A stretch of DNA of 64,000 nt from Coptis chinensis (GCA_015680905.1 CM027384.1:71457501-71521500), one strand, 5' to 3'. Counted from the first letter of the stretch, positions 11,188 to 21,690 are shown. Translations and numbers: made by a program. Notes: generated by a model not told the origin, from the sequence alone.

Positions 11188-11610
11188 ATGACTTTCAAGA
11201 ATGACTCATACAATTGGATAGAATTTTTCGTGCCGATCATTTTGATATCTCATTCGTCCAATTCGGAGTCCAAACGAGTCGTGGGTACGCATTTAGATTT
11301 TTAGGGTTAAATCAGGCTTTAGGCTTGATTTGGGCTTCGAGAAAATTTTTGGCCCAACCCAAATATCGATTTCTCGACCCATTTAAACCCAAAATACCCG
11401 ATCACCGCAGCGTCCACAAATCCACGATTCGTCTTCTTAAAACCGGATCTTGCTCCCCCTCTCGAATCGGTCCTCCTCGCGACGAGACAGGCCCACACTA
11501 AAACCAGGTCTCGCGAGACCATCACAACTCGATCAAAATCCCTTCCGTCGGATCATCCCAATTCTCCCCTCATCAATAATCCATAGTCATCCTCCCTCTT
11601 AGATCTAGAA
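11186..11610 (+). promoter_or_regulatory. Leader or promoter-like region ahead of post-pol ORF A (TE-1)
   Basis: Between the A run and ATG 11611. Contains plant promoter-like GGCTTGATTTGGGCTTCG and GGCCCA(A) motifs, then a pyrimidine-rich stretch (CCCTCATCAATAATCC...CCTCCCTCTTAG) right before AAATGGCGG. The matching TE-2 region (23576-24000, minus) has the same layout (TTGGGCCCAAGCCC, then ACC/CCA-rich leader, then ATGGC). No clear TATA. Confidence 0.35.
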
Positions 11611-12660
11611 ATGGCGGAAACAGACGGCGGATTTGTGTGGAAAAAATTTTGGAAATTTGTTTGAAAACGGGATGTTTGCTCCATTCTTTGATCACGAAAT
11701 TCACTCTAGAGGATGGGAGAGTTTGTTATATACAAATGGAGGGCTTTATTCCCAAGGATTTGGTGATGAAATTCTCACGACAATGGGAGCTTTAATGGCG
11801 ACCATTTTTGGGTCACCGTCGAGGGTGTGCGACACGAAGTCACACCGGTGTTGTTCTCTCCGGGATCACGGGCATTCCAACGGGTCGACCGCGTCTTGAA
11901 GAAGAACGAATCCGTGTACCCACGGACTTACGACCTAATGCTCGACACGCTTTATCGAGGAGAGTACAACATCGACGGAAATGCGGCGTATCGGGTTTCG
12001 GTCGCGACGGAACCGCTTAGCGGTGACTCAATGGTGGGGACCGAACGTCATTGGCACCTCGAAGCCTTCCGACATCAACAAGACCTTCCTCCACCTTCTC
12101 TGGATCCTTCCGGAGCGAAAGGGTAACTTCTGCATCGTTACCTTTCTTTTTGATATTATCACACATGCCACTCTTAGGTCAGCCCCCCTTGCCGTTCTAG
12201 TAACGCAAGTCATGATTAATCTGGGATTTTGTCTGCCTCCCTATACCACAATATGAGAATATGCTGGTGTTTAAGAAATGCATACAAGACCCTTGGGAAC
12301 CCACAGCACCTAGGGCAGCCGAGCACGCTAGCGTAGGATCCTCTCACCCACCATACTTTGATGAGACTGCCATGAGTAAGATCACCCAACCCATAGAGGC
12401 CCTACGTGCAGTGAACAGTGGTCTGAGAGACATGTACACTCGCCAGGTATCGATGAGACGTACCTTGGGCGAGTTAAGGACAGATATGACCACTCGCCAC
12501 GAGTCGATGACAGACAGCATGGGTGAATTCCAGCAGGAGATGAGAGCCTCCATGACTGCATTTCAAGACAGTATGCTTACTCGCCAGAACCAGTTTCAGC
12601 GAATGTTCATGGCGAGCCAAAGATCGATTCCAGCTCAGTGATGGATACTCTTGGTGATAT
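11611..12660 (+). pseudogene. Post-pol ORF A of TE-1 (plant transposon protein-like, env position), broken
   Basis: Starts at ATGGCGGAAAC (11611). Shifted frames hold NGDHFWVTVEGVRHEVTPVL (about 11794-11850), then GITGIP, then LMLDTLYRGEYNIDGNAAYR, then RSAPLAVLVTQVMINLGF (about 12181-12235). The last matches PLPVLITKIMMTLRA in TE-2 ORF A, supporting a shared gene. The end (12378-12641) is a clean coiled coil with repeated MT..SM and RQ spacing. Layout (V.V.G..V.......GIP, helical core, coiled-coil tail) resembles the plant transposon protein/ATHILA ORF-1 group as I recall it. Athila elements carry an env-like ORF here, but I see no signal peptide or envelope feature. Function unknown. Confidence 0.5.
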
Positions 12661-12934
12661 CCAGAGCAGTTAGCCTCCACGGAGCTCAGACTTGCACGAC
12701 GTCGTAGGACTCCTCGGTTCTTCTTCTTCTGCCCCGAGGAGGATTCTCGCCACGACAGAGGATCATCAAGTAGCTATATTTATTTTTTCCGGTCTTGTAT
12801 AATATTTTTATCGATATTTTATTTACGTGTTTGTACTTTCTAGCTTAATAGTAGATGGTTCCTAAAATATTTTTATCTTGATATATTAGCTATAACTAAT
12901 ATTATAGTATATAGATAGGAACATATATTGGTAG

Positions 12935-12942
<8 letters not shown>
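12661..12942 (+). other. 3' flank of ORF A, no gene seen
   Basis: AT-rich sequence between the ORF A stop region and the TA repeat, with TTGTATAATATTTTTATCG and other polyadenylation-like T/A-rich text. No ORF or repeat recognised. Confidence 0.3.

Positions 12943-13027
<85 letters not shown>
12943..13027. repeat. (TA)n microsatellite, ~85 bp
   Basis: Uninterrupted alternating TA from about 12943 to 13027, within the 3' part of TE-1. Confidence 0.95.
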
Positions 13028-13029
<2 letters not shown>

Positions 13030-13106
13030 CACATGTCATACTTAAACAACTTAATTTTGATGTAACTAACACGCTCGTAAAACCGATAATGAAAACCTAA
13101 TCAAGA

Positions 13107-13207
13107 AACGGTCATGAACCACATCTAAAAACGGTCGAAAACGGTCATGACCACATCTAGAAAACGGTAAAAACGGTCAGAAAACGGCAATTTTCTTTCT
13201 ATAAATA
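13107..13207 (+). promoter_or_regulatory. Internal promoter-like block: six AACGG cores plus TATA box
   Basis: AACGG occurs at 13107, 13130, 13140, 13163, 13172 and 13183. Three are AACGGTCA (13107, 13140, 13172), matching the AACGG(T/C)(T/C)A half of the plant mitosis-specific activator (MSA) site bound by MYB3R factors. CTATAAATAAG (TATAAATA 13200-13207) follows directly, then a pyrimidine-rich leader with few purines. The spacing is that of a plant core promoter. TE-2 has a TATA at the equivalent place but only one AACGG core. Activity is inferred. Confidence 0.5.
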
Positions 13208-13303
13208 AGTTCAACTCTTCCTCCATATTCACTCATTTCATATTCTTCACTCTACACTTCTTATTCTAAAAACCGTTGTTGGATCACTCCAAGCTCAAGA
13301 TTC

Positions 13304-13423
13304 ATGGATACACTAGAAAAGTTTGAGCAGCAGCAGATTGAATATGCTACTCAAGTTTTCATGCTCGGTTGTTTTATTATATTCATGTTGTTGATGTGGC
13401 ATATGGTTCTATCTAATATTTAA
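13304..13423 (+). CDS. Small ORF, 39 aa, one predicted transmembrane segment
   Basis: The first ATG after the TATA box at 13200 opens a 39-codon frame ending at TAA 13421-13423. The N-terminal third is polar (MDTLEKFEQQQIEY). The rest is a hydrophobic helix (VFMLGCFIIFMLLMW, then HMVL), long enough to cross a membrane. Downstream T/G-rich sequence with TTGTAATTGTAT and AATAAA repeats looks like a plant 3' UTR. I do not recognise the peptide. It could be the last remnant of an env-like ORF, a captured small host gene, or a chance ORF. It sits where TE-2 has ORF B. Confidence 0.4.
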   Translation: MDTLEKFEQQQIEYATQVFMLGCFIIFMLLMWHMVLSNI

Positions 13424-13548
13424 GTTTGTAGTTAAGTCATCGTATCATTATGTTGTGTTTCCATACCATTGTACGTTCTTACATCTTTTTGTAATTGTAT
13501 ATCTACAGTTTCCTTGTCCTTCTACTTACGTCTTTCTTGTTTAAAAAA

Positions 13549-13595
<47 letters not shown>

Positions 13596-14293
13596 AAAAG
13601 GCACTCCTTGTCACATGCCCCATTCTTCTCATCCACACTACATCCACTTTTGCGCATATCTTAGAAGATACACGTGGTCTAAACCACCTGTGACACCTCA
13701 AACATTATCTTTTACGTTTTGGATGGGTGCCTATTTTATACCAAGGATAGACACCTCAAAAATTTAACTTTGCTTTTTCCAAAATAATTGTTCACCACTC
13801 CATCTTTAATGGCCCTCACTCGAAGTTTCGTGCCTGAGCAAAATTTTATGGAAAATCTCCAAAATGGTCTTTTTCATCCTTTTTTTCGACATCAAAATAT
13901 TACGCCGAGGATGGTACCCTCTTTTACACCATAAGCAAACATTTTATTCCAGAGAATTGGTCTTGTTATTTTATAAAAGCGGTTATTTCCAAAACGGAGA
14001 GGAAATGGAGTGAAGTCTGGAAAGCTATGATAGATTGGCGGGATGCGAAGGAATGACATTTCTACAGGGACGAGGCAAGGAGGGACTATCCCACAGTTCA
14101 AGGCTGGGGCAATGTGAGTTGATGCATGTACATATTTGTTTTATGTTTTGATGTGAAATAAATAAGTGACCTAACAGTGTGCTTCTACTTTTATGATGTA
14201 TAATATATAGTGTGTTACAATAAATTTCTCGTGGAATATGTCACTTTATTTTTTGCTCAAAGCCTCTCGTATACTCTTTCTTCCTCTTAAACA
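13424..14293 (+). other. TE-1 3' region with (AAAT)n repeat
   Basis: No gene recognised. Includes (AAAT)n at about 13546-13596 and possible polyadenylation-type sequence. An open stretch on the minus strand (13892-14101) has no homology and is probably chance. Confidence 0.4.
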
Positions 14294-14333
14294 CTTTGAG
14301 GACACGTTGTCCGAATTGTTTGGGGGTGGTGAG
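14294..14333 (+). promoter_or_regulatory. Internal hairpin plus PPT-like G tract (TE-1)
   Basis: CTTTGAGGACACGTTGTCC contains a GGACA-CGT-TGTCC hairpin (14300-14312). Eight bases on comes TGGGGGTGGTGAG (14321-14333), almost the same G tract that precedes the LTR at 15851-15864. It could serve as an internal plus-strand primer or a termination/processing mark; function inferred. Confidence 0.45.
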
Positions 14334-15696
14334 AACCTTTTGCAAAAATTAGGCATGCACAGGTTGTATATAATTTACTTAATATCTAAATAAACGATTT
14401 AGTGACAAATTCTCGTTTCTTCTTTCTATGATGAAAAATATTTAGAAATCTCACCCTAGCATCGAGAATTAGGACTTGTTCTTAGAAACTTAATTTAATA
14501 ATGATGCAATAGTTTTACATCTTTTCATGAGCATTCATAATCGACTATCATTAAATGTATACTGTGCCAGAAGTTTTTTCGGGACCCACGGTTAGACAAC
14601 TTAGTTTCCATATCCCTGTAAGAATCTAACCAAAAGCCTCAAATGTATGATATATGAGTAATGACATAGAGGAGTAGTTCTTAGAATAGAGAAGTTCACA
14701 CGCCTACTTACTTGATCACTACCCAAATCCTAGGTGAGAATTTAGGCCTTCTTTGGATCGATATAGCCAAAAAATTCACACCTCAAAAAAAAAAATTTTA
14801 CCACTAGTCGCCTCCTAATCGAACCTTTCATTAATCCTTTCTACTTCACCAAAAATCATTACCCATCTAGTAACCACAAATAAATAAGCCTACCTAGATG
14901 ATGAGTATGAGAAATAGGATGAAGTCTGCAGGAAAAATGAAGAGAAAAACCTTGTCACAAATCAAAATCGGGTTTTGTTTTGTAAGAAAAAAAAAAGAAA
15001 ATAGAAATATGTTTCCAAAAATCAAAAGAAATATCAAGGTTAGAATTCCCCAAAGATCAAAAAATAAAAAGGAATACAAAAATCCAAGTATGGAAACCAT
15101 GTTAGAAGCAGGAAAGAAAAAGGATTTCTCTAGTATAAATATCTCAAGACCTTATTCTCTCATACTTATCATTTTTGAACTTTCCATTCCATTTTCTTCT
15201 ACACTACCACCTAAGCCCCATAACACCTAATAAAGACCTCTAGCTCAATTAGGAATAGGATAGTGTGATAATAAGTAGTAGTTGCGACTTCTCGACCTCG
15301 GCCCTCCTCGACCGGTCATTGAGTATGTGAGGAAACGCGGTGCCCTTGTTGCATTAATCGGAGATAGCAAAACTTGAGTGGAAAAATAAGAGAGAAATTG
15401 TGTTTCGACACATACCTGTGAGAACCTAATTAAGGATGCTATCCAAAAGATCCAGAAACGGCCCCCGCCGTACATTTCATTATTAGATTATCGCATGCAC
15501 GCTTATCGTAGATGTTTCGATTATTGTATGTATATTAACTTGAATTTCGAAAAGAATAAAATCCTTATTTCCCTTGCTAGTGAGATGTCTAGATACCGAG
15601 ATTAATTAAAGAAACAAGCCTTTGTTCGAGTCGTTGTAGTATAAATGAAGTTTGTGAGTATCTTTCTAGAAAAACTCACACGAGGTTATAACTCGT
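14334..15696 (+). other. Conserved non-coding 3' region of TE-1
   Basis: No ORF, yet blocks match TE-2 between 18930 and 20350 on the minus strand, e.g. ATTTAGGCCTTCTTTGGATC (about 14741) and the stretch around TAATAAAGACCTCTAGC (about 15230). A TATA-like CTAGTATAAATATC (TATAAATA 15134-15141) precedes a pyrimidine-rich segment but no convincing ORF follows. Confidence 0.5.
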
Positions 15697-15717
15697 CCAC
15701 TAGGGAATTCCTAGTGG
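15697..15717 (+). other. Hairpin 1 before the PPT (TE-1)
   Basis: CCACTAGG-GAATT-CCTAGTGG: a perfect 8-bp stem with 5-nt loop. TE-2 has the same hairpin at 18907-18927 (minus) with one U-G pair. It lies in a block shared by TE-1, TE-2 and in part TE-4 (ATAACTCGTC...GCCTTGTTGCATA). Confidence 0.6.
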
Positions 15718-15823
15718 TTCAAGGCCTTGTTGCATACCTGGTCAATGCAACCGCGACTCGCGAAAATGAGATTTAGCTTTAGGACAACACATTTTTGATC
15801 ACTTATCGTTTTAATGTCTTTTT

Positions 15824-15845
15824 CTTTGCTTGAGGACAAGCAAAG
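15824..15845 (+). other. Hairpin 2 before the PPT (TE-1)
   Basis: CTTTGCTTG-AGGA-CAAGCAAAG: a perfect 9-bp stem and AGGA tetraloop, 5 bases upstream of the purine tract. TE-2 (18792-18811) and TE-4 (43720-43739) have versions at the same place. Confidence 0.65.
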
Positions 15846-15850
15846 TGCTG

Positions 15851-15864
15851 TTTTAGGGGTGGTG
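15851..15864 (+). promoter_or_regulatory. TE-1 polypurine tract
   Basis: TTTTAGGGGTGGTG directly abuts the 3' LTR (TGATAAG). This is the expected primer for plus-strand DNA synthesis. Confidence 0.75.
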
Positions 15865-17783
15865 TGATAAGCACCCAAAACTGTAATATTAAACCCCAGA
15901 GACATAGCATTTTGGTCGATTATGTGTTTAATAATCATGTAATAATTATATTTTCGTACTTTTGAGGGTTTCCATAATTAAAATGAATATAGTGATAAAA
16001 CATGCATCAAAATACAGAATACGGGAATATTTGGAGTTTCCCACTCGACCCGAAGCCGAAGTTTCCAAAAGAATGTAACCGGTCTTGAACGGGCCCACAT
16101 ATGAAGAAGCGGTGAAACTTCCTAAGCTCAAATCGGATAAATCTAGGTGCCGACGCGTTGGCTAGTGAAGGCGCCAAGTACAAGAATACGCGAATATTTG
16201 GAATTCCCACTCAATTCCGTGCGGAAGCCCAACAAAGCCCGACTAGAGCCGAAGTTTCAAAAGAAAACAGAACCCGGCAGGGGACGGGCCCATATATAAA
16301 GAGGCAGAAACTTTCAAGCTCAAATCGAATAAATCTAGGTGCCGACGTTGGCTAGTGAAGCCGCCATAGCGACCCGAGTTTACTTAACTCTGCAAGAAGG
16401 ACAAAAGTCGAAAACGCGCCAAAATCGACGCCGACCATCGGACGACACTAAGTGGACCACTCTGCTTGGGCCCAAAGGCATGACGAGTCAAGATAGGCAG
16501 TGGCAAGTGATGGGTTCAATTTGGTGCCACCTTACAAGAGGAAAGACACGCACCAATTCAATGTTTGAATTGAATTGGGCTAAAAGACAAAAACCAAAAC
16601 ACAAAAGGACAAAAACCTTAAATGAAAGTTTTGTTTTCAGAACAAAACTTTGAATCAAATTGATTTTTTGATGGAGACAAACTTTTGTTCTTCAAAGTTT
16701 TGAATGTCTAAATTAGCAAACGCATCTAAACCCAATTAAAGGCTTCACGAGACATCAGCCTATATATATGAGGGGTCACCTTCATTATTACCCCTTCAAA
16801 GATATTAATGCTTTAGCTACGTTTAGTTTTCTTTCTTCAAGACTTACCTTCCGCCATTTTTATTTGTTAATATTTAATACAGTAAGTTATTTTACCCTTA
16901 ATAATGATTCATTTCTTTTCTTGTTTAATTTCGTCCCGCATTTATTTACTTAATGTATACAAAGAAGTTTTATTATTCCTCCTATGATGATGAGCTAATC
17001 CCCGGGAGGGTTATCTTTGCCGCGTGTAAAAATCGGATTGACTCGTTAATATTCTAGAATCACTACTTAGGAATTAGGCATAGAATTAACATCCGTCCCA
17101 AAATGATCGAGAGATGCACAAAGTTGAGGCCGATGCTCCAGATAGCTTCGCTCACTCAAAATGTCTGGCGCGACTCTTCAGTGTCGACGGCTCTCCAATT
17201 CGGCAAATTGATGTGAACTTGTGCTGGGAGCAGAAATAATATACCGAGAGATGAGGTATTATCTAAACTCCTTATGCTAGTGAAATGCGACCTAGAGATG
17301 TGGGCATGCACTAGGGATCAATACTTTCGACGTCATCTCCGAAACGAGACGAACTAGAGATGTAGTGATTTAGTAATAAAAACTGTTGAAAAATGATTCT
17401 TGCATGAGCATGATTAACTCTCTCCCTGTTTCTCTACTTTTATTTACCTACATATAATCGCCATAGTAATTTATATTATTTGCATTACCGATTATTTTAA
17501 TTAAAACCAACTAAAAGAAACCTAAAAATCCTACTCACCTAAAGTTGTAACTCCAGTTGTGAACCTATCCAAGCCCTAAGGTTTGGACGATCCCTTACTC
17601 GACCTATCCTACCAATCCCACGTGAGTAAGGTAACTTGACTAAAACGCATTTGACTATACTGGACGTTGGACTTTTGACTTTGGACTTGGACTGTGGACC
17701 TCGGACTTTGGACTGTGGACCTCGGACTTAAGAAAATAAGTAACTGAAACCAATAAACGTGTGTAAAAAAGAACGGTTTATCA
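15865..17783 (+). repeat. TE-1 3' LTR (1,919 bp)
   Basis: Starts TGATAAGCACCC, ends GGTTTATCA. Carries the U3 tandem duplication (16023-16360), TATA box (16761-16770) and GGACTT repeats (17668-17729). In U3 it has a segment around 16620-16700 (GAAAGTTTTGTTTTCAGAAC and neighbours) lacking in the 5' LTR, and it ends inside the TE-2 LTR. Confidence 0.85.
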
Positions 17784-18772
17784 ACTAGTATGTGAGGTCG
17801 TCCACCCATTCTCATGGCGAATCAACGACCTTCTAGAGTGGAATAAACTCTCACGACGATTTCTAAGTTAACAAAGATCAAGCTTCATCAAGGCTTTTTC
17901 AACCCCTCTAATAGAGGTTTAGCATTGATTCATCAAGCTATCATTTCCTATTGAATTAACACTAGACATAATATAAAGATTTGAACTTTACTAATTTTAA
18001 TTAAACAATACTTCAAATCTAATTAAGAACTAAGAATTGAATAACAACAAGAATTGAAATTAGATCTACAAATTTAAATGACAAAATCGAAATGAACAAG
18101 AATAAACTATTTTATTTATCTAATCAATGAAGGACAATGATTCAAAGAATTAATCTAAAACAAGGAATGAAACTAATTAATTTAACTAATTGAATTCAAA
18201 AACTAGATCTACAAGCTATTTTAATGGCTACTTTCTATTCTAGATTATCTAACTATCTCTAACTTAAGAGCTAAGCCTTCTTTTATGCAAAGGAGGAGAC
18301 CAGATCCACAATTTGGTGCATGGGCTGAGGAGCCATGTTTTGGTCTGGAAAATCGAGCACAAAGCCCAATTTCTTCAGTCCACAGAGCCCGTTTCAGCTG
18401 GCTTTGACTTCAGCAGACCTTTTGTCCACTTCTGCTCCTCTAATTAGATCAAGTCTTGGACCATTGGAAAGCTCTTTCCGATTTGGTCATTGATGTAAGG
18501 TAGGCCCAAATCCGAGGCCTGAGTCCAAATATATAGTCTTTGGAATTTCTACTGACTTGTGCACTGTTTCTGTCAGTGTTGACTTTTCAGCTTTTGACCG
18601 GTCTTTACAAAGGCTTTGTCTCCTTGAATCTTGGCCTTTATCATAGAACTTCTTAGCAACTAACCCTTGCTCCTTAACGCTTAATCAGCATTAACTCTTA
18701 TTTATTACTCACATAATTGGTCTAAAAATATGATTGTTTAAGGGTTAAAACTACAGTTTTGGGCTCTTATCA
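17784..18772 (-). repeat. TE-2 3' LTR, truncated
   Basis: Aligns with 31360-32410 of the 5' LTR; the remaining ~440 bp (30919-31359 equivalent) is missing where TE-1 begins. A ~75-bp segment after CCCTTGCTCCTT is also absent. Reads TGATAAGAGCCC from 18772 downwards. Confidence 0.85.
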
Positions 18773-18785
18773 AACCACCCCCAAA
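18773..18785 (-). promoter_or_regulatory. TE-2 polypurine tract
   Basis: Minus strand TTTGGGGGTGGTT immediately before TGATAAG of the 3' LTR. Confidence 0.75.
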
Positions 18786-18791
18786 CAGCAT

Positions 18792-18811
18792 TTTGCTTGT
18801 CCTCAAGTAAA
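18792..18811 (-). other. Hairpin 2 before the PPT (TE-2)
   Basis: Minus strand TTTACTTG-AGGA-CAAGCAAA, an 8-bp stem with one mismatch and the same AGGA loop as TE-1. Confidence 0.55.
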
Positions 18812-18906
18812 TATGAGAAATTAGAATAAGTGACCAAAAATGGAGTTCTAACTACTCTCGTTTCGCTGAGTGTGATTGTATTTACCATATGCAACCAGGC
18901 CTTAAA

Positions 18907-18927
18907 CCACTAGGAATTCCCTAGTAG
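18907..18927 (-). other. Hairpin 1 before the PPT (TE-2)
   Basis: Minus strand CTACTAGG-GAATT-CCTAGTGG. The single change from TE-1 (C to T) converts a C-G into a U-G pair, so the 8-bp stem is kept. Confidence 0.55.
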
Positions 18928-20349
18928 ACGAGTTATAGCCTCATGAGAGTTTTCCAGTGAAGGTACTCACAAACTTCATCTATACTACAACAACTAAGAA
19001 ATAAAACCATTGTTTCCTTATTCATGCTCCAAATTATTAATACATCTCACTAGTAATGAATACAGAATAATCAAGTCGAAACCTAAGCTAATATATGCAT
19101 AATAATCAATCATCTACAATAAACATATATACAATGAGTAATACTATGAAATGCACTAGCAGTTTCGTTTCTGAAAAGTTGGAATAGCGTCCTTAAGAAG
19201 GTCCTCACATAAATGTCAAGACAAAAACCACTTTGATTTTTCCGCTCAAGTTTCGCTACTCGAGTGTGTAGTGGGCACACTTTACCTTACAATCTCAATG
19301 ACACACAAGGAAGCCTGAGTCGATAAAAAACATCTGCTACTTATTATCACACTAACCTATTCCTAATTGTGCTAGAGGTCTTTATTAGGTGTTGCGGGGA
19401 TTAGAAGATGGTTTAAGACGGAAGGAAATAGATATTCAAATAGGACAAGTCTAAGATAATAGAGTCTTCATATTTTGTAACTAGGGAAAACCTTGTTCCT
19501 TACTTTTTGCTTCTACACTTTGTTTCCATCCTTAGCCATATTTTTCTTTTTCTTTGGCTTTGGACTCCTTTGATTCTATTTTTGGAGTTCTAACTCATTA
19601 TTTTCTTTTATTTGTTTTTTTTTATTGGATGGAAACTTTCTTTTCTTATTTGCAGCGACTAACAAATTCTTGATTTCAAAGGTCTTTCTCTTTTCTATTC
19701 TTCATCTCTATTCTCAGACTTACTCAACGAATGGGTAGGCTGATTTTTTTATTTTTATTTGTTTTGTAACAGGTTAAAGGATTTGCGGTTTATGAAAGGC
19801 TAAGGAAAGGCTGAGAGGGGTGACTAGAGGAAAATAATTTCATAAAGGTTGAATTTCTGGCTATATCAATCCAAAGAGGGCCTAAATTCTCGCTTAGGAT
19901 ATGGTATATTGATCAAGCAAGTGGACGTGTGATTTCTCTATCCGGATTTTACTTCTTCCTTTAGTCATTTCTCTAATGTTTCACTCATATAAGGCTTTAG
20001 GCTATATTCTCACAGGATTTGTAGAATAAGTACTCTAGCCTAGGTTTCAGAAACTTACTACCAAACAATCATAGATACTCATGTAATATATTTATAGCTA
20101 GATTCAAATATTATTACCTACATATTAACCCAAGTTTCTAAAAACTATTCTAATGCAAAAGCTACGTGAGACTTCTAGATTATTCAAAGCATAGAGAAGG
20201 AAAACAATACCAATATTCCTAAGTGTATAGCATAATTTATTTTATTTTTTTTTGAATTTTTGAAATTTTTGAATTTTTAACTAGAAAATAAGTGCATGTT
20301 ATACATATCTATATCCTAACAGATGCCTTAATTACACGTGTTTCTATGG
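18928..20349 (-). other. Conserved non-coding 3' region of TE-2
   Basis: No ORF. Shares ordered blocks with TE-1 14334-15696 although the LTRs of the two differ. Confidence 0.5.
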
Positions 20350-20382
20350 CCCCCCCCCAAAAAGCATGCTTTGTCCTCAAAG
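20350..20382 (-). promoter_or_regulatory. Internal hairpin plus PPT-like G tract (TE-2)
   Basis: On the minus strand CTTTG-AGGA-CAAAG (20382-20369) is followed by GCATGCTTTTT and a run of nine G (20358-20350). It mirrors the arrangement at the true 3' end and lies downstream of ORF B. Confidence 0.5.
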
Positions 20383-20831
20383 TATTTTAAATAAAGAGGG
20401 TAGGAAAATACCATTGAAACGTGTGAAATTCCGGAACATCTGCAAAACAAGGTTATAACATACTAATATAGAAAATAAACACTGACACAACTCTATAGGA
20501 GTTCCATCCGTTATGGGGTAGTAAAAAATTACTTACTTGGGACATAAGCAGACACTAACTGAAACTAAAACTTACCTGCACTCCCGCTTACTCTACCTCT
20601 TCCTCATTATCCGCTGTAAAGAGATGAGGTTCCTTCGCGTCCTGCCATGTCATGATAACTTGCCAAGCTCGTCGCCGTGTGTCATCTACTTGTGCTAACC
20701 AGTCGAGTGTTGCTATGTCTGATGGGGGTGTAAGGAGCAACCATATGAGGTTGCACCTGCCATCCCGGCCAAGTCATTACTCGAAAAGAGCGAACTACCC
20801 AATTGGTGGGTCTCATGACTTCGACCCTTTT

Positions 20832-21690
20832 CTAATTCGTGAACTGGGTACAGAATTCAGGTAGACAACTGAGCATGATGCGGCAAACTAATACAGGCAT
20901 AAGAAGATACTTATGCCTCATGCTTTGGGCTCTCTTAAGACTAGCTACTAAGACTCGGGGAATGTCGTATCGGCGATGTCCCTCAGCTAAAGCAAGAAAA
21001 ACGTCACCAGTGGTACTATTGGCAGAAGTAAACTGCCACTCCCCTAAAATATTCATCAGGATAAATAACATGGTGGTGCCTACATTTAGGGACAGGCTAC
21101 CAAGGGCTATGTTATAACGCCCTTGGTCCATTATACAAAATACCCCTCCCCCATAATACTCATGGAAATATGTATAGTCATGGAGGTAGGCATTATCGGT
21201 CATATATGCCCACGTGTGAATAGGATCAGGTATTGGTATTCCCGAAACTAACGCTACGACATACTTATTAAATTCTAGTGGCATGTCATCTACCGTGACG
21301 GAGAATTCTTGTTCTCCGTCTTGGTTACAATAGAGCTTAACATTATTGTAAAATAATTTAGTAAGCTTAGGTGAATCACGAAGTCGCGCCACTTACGGTA
21401 GATGCCTCCATCCTAATCGCAAGATCCTTTCGGAACCAATGTCCATAAGTCTCGCTTCCCAACAAGTGTTCGGAAGGATCGCTCGGTATCACTATAGGAG
21501 AAGTTATCACAAAACTACTTTCTAGAACTGTTGCTACTATCTTGGAACAACCCTCGGAAAACTGGAAATTTTGGTGCCCCAGTGGGTCGTAGGGTGGGTG
21601 CTCAGGTGTATGCTCAGGATGGGCACGTGGTGCGCCTCGGGTGAATTTCGAAGTTCTAGGCACTTCATGCAGGGTGCTCACTTTTAGCCT
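20832..21690 (-). pseudogene. Post-pol ORF B of TE-2 (plant transposon protein-like), frameshifted
   Basis: Two open stretches in different frames (21681-21376, then 21392-20832) form one product. The first is proline-rich and ends ETYGHWFRKDLAIRMEA. The second reads SPKLTKLFYNNVKLY, EFSVTVDDMPLEF, LVSGIPIPDP, then LNVGTTMLFILMNILGEW and DVFLALAEGHRRYDIPRVL. The order (LVREFY-like helix, V.V....F, GIP, then a helical core) matches the architecture of ORF A here and of the plant transposon protein/ATHILA ORF-1 group as I recall it. No catalytic residues are evident. An apparent second start at 21392 is a GTG and not credible. Function unknown. Confidence 0.5.

Larger units (their letters stand above)
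1455..17783 (+). mobile_element. TE-1: Athila-like Ty3/gypsy LTR retrotransposon, decayed
   Basis: Bounded by LTRs that open TGATAAGCACCC and close TTTATCA. A PBS (TGGCGCCGCTGC) lies 2 bp after the 5' LTR and a purine tract (TTTTAGGGGTGGTG) abuts the 3' LTR. Between them come gag, PR, RT-RNase H and INT homology in that order (about 4.7-10.2 kb), a post-pol ORF, an internal promoter-like block and a structured 3' region. The polyprotein is broken by many frameshifts. There is no target duplication: ACAAC precedes and ACTAG follows. The right flank is the interior of the TE-2 LTR, so it inserted there, but the left flank is a different repeat. Recombination, deletion or misassembly is implied. 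Confidence 0.85.

Noticed and set aside
13892-14101. Minus-strand 69-codon ORF in TE-1 3' region
   Set aside because: No homology seen and not conserved in the matching TE-2 region.
20832-21392. ORF B as a complete gene starting at 21392
   Set aside because: The start is GTG and the frame continues upstream homology after a frameshift, so the piece is part of a longer broken gene.
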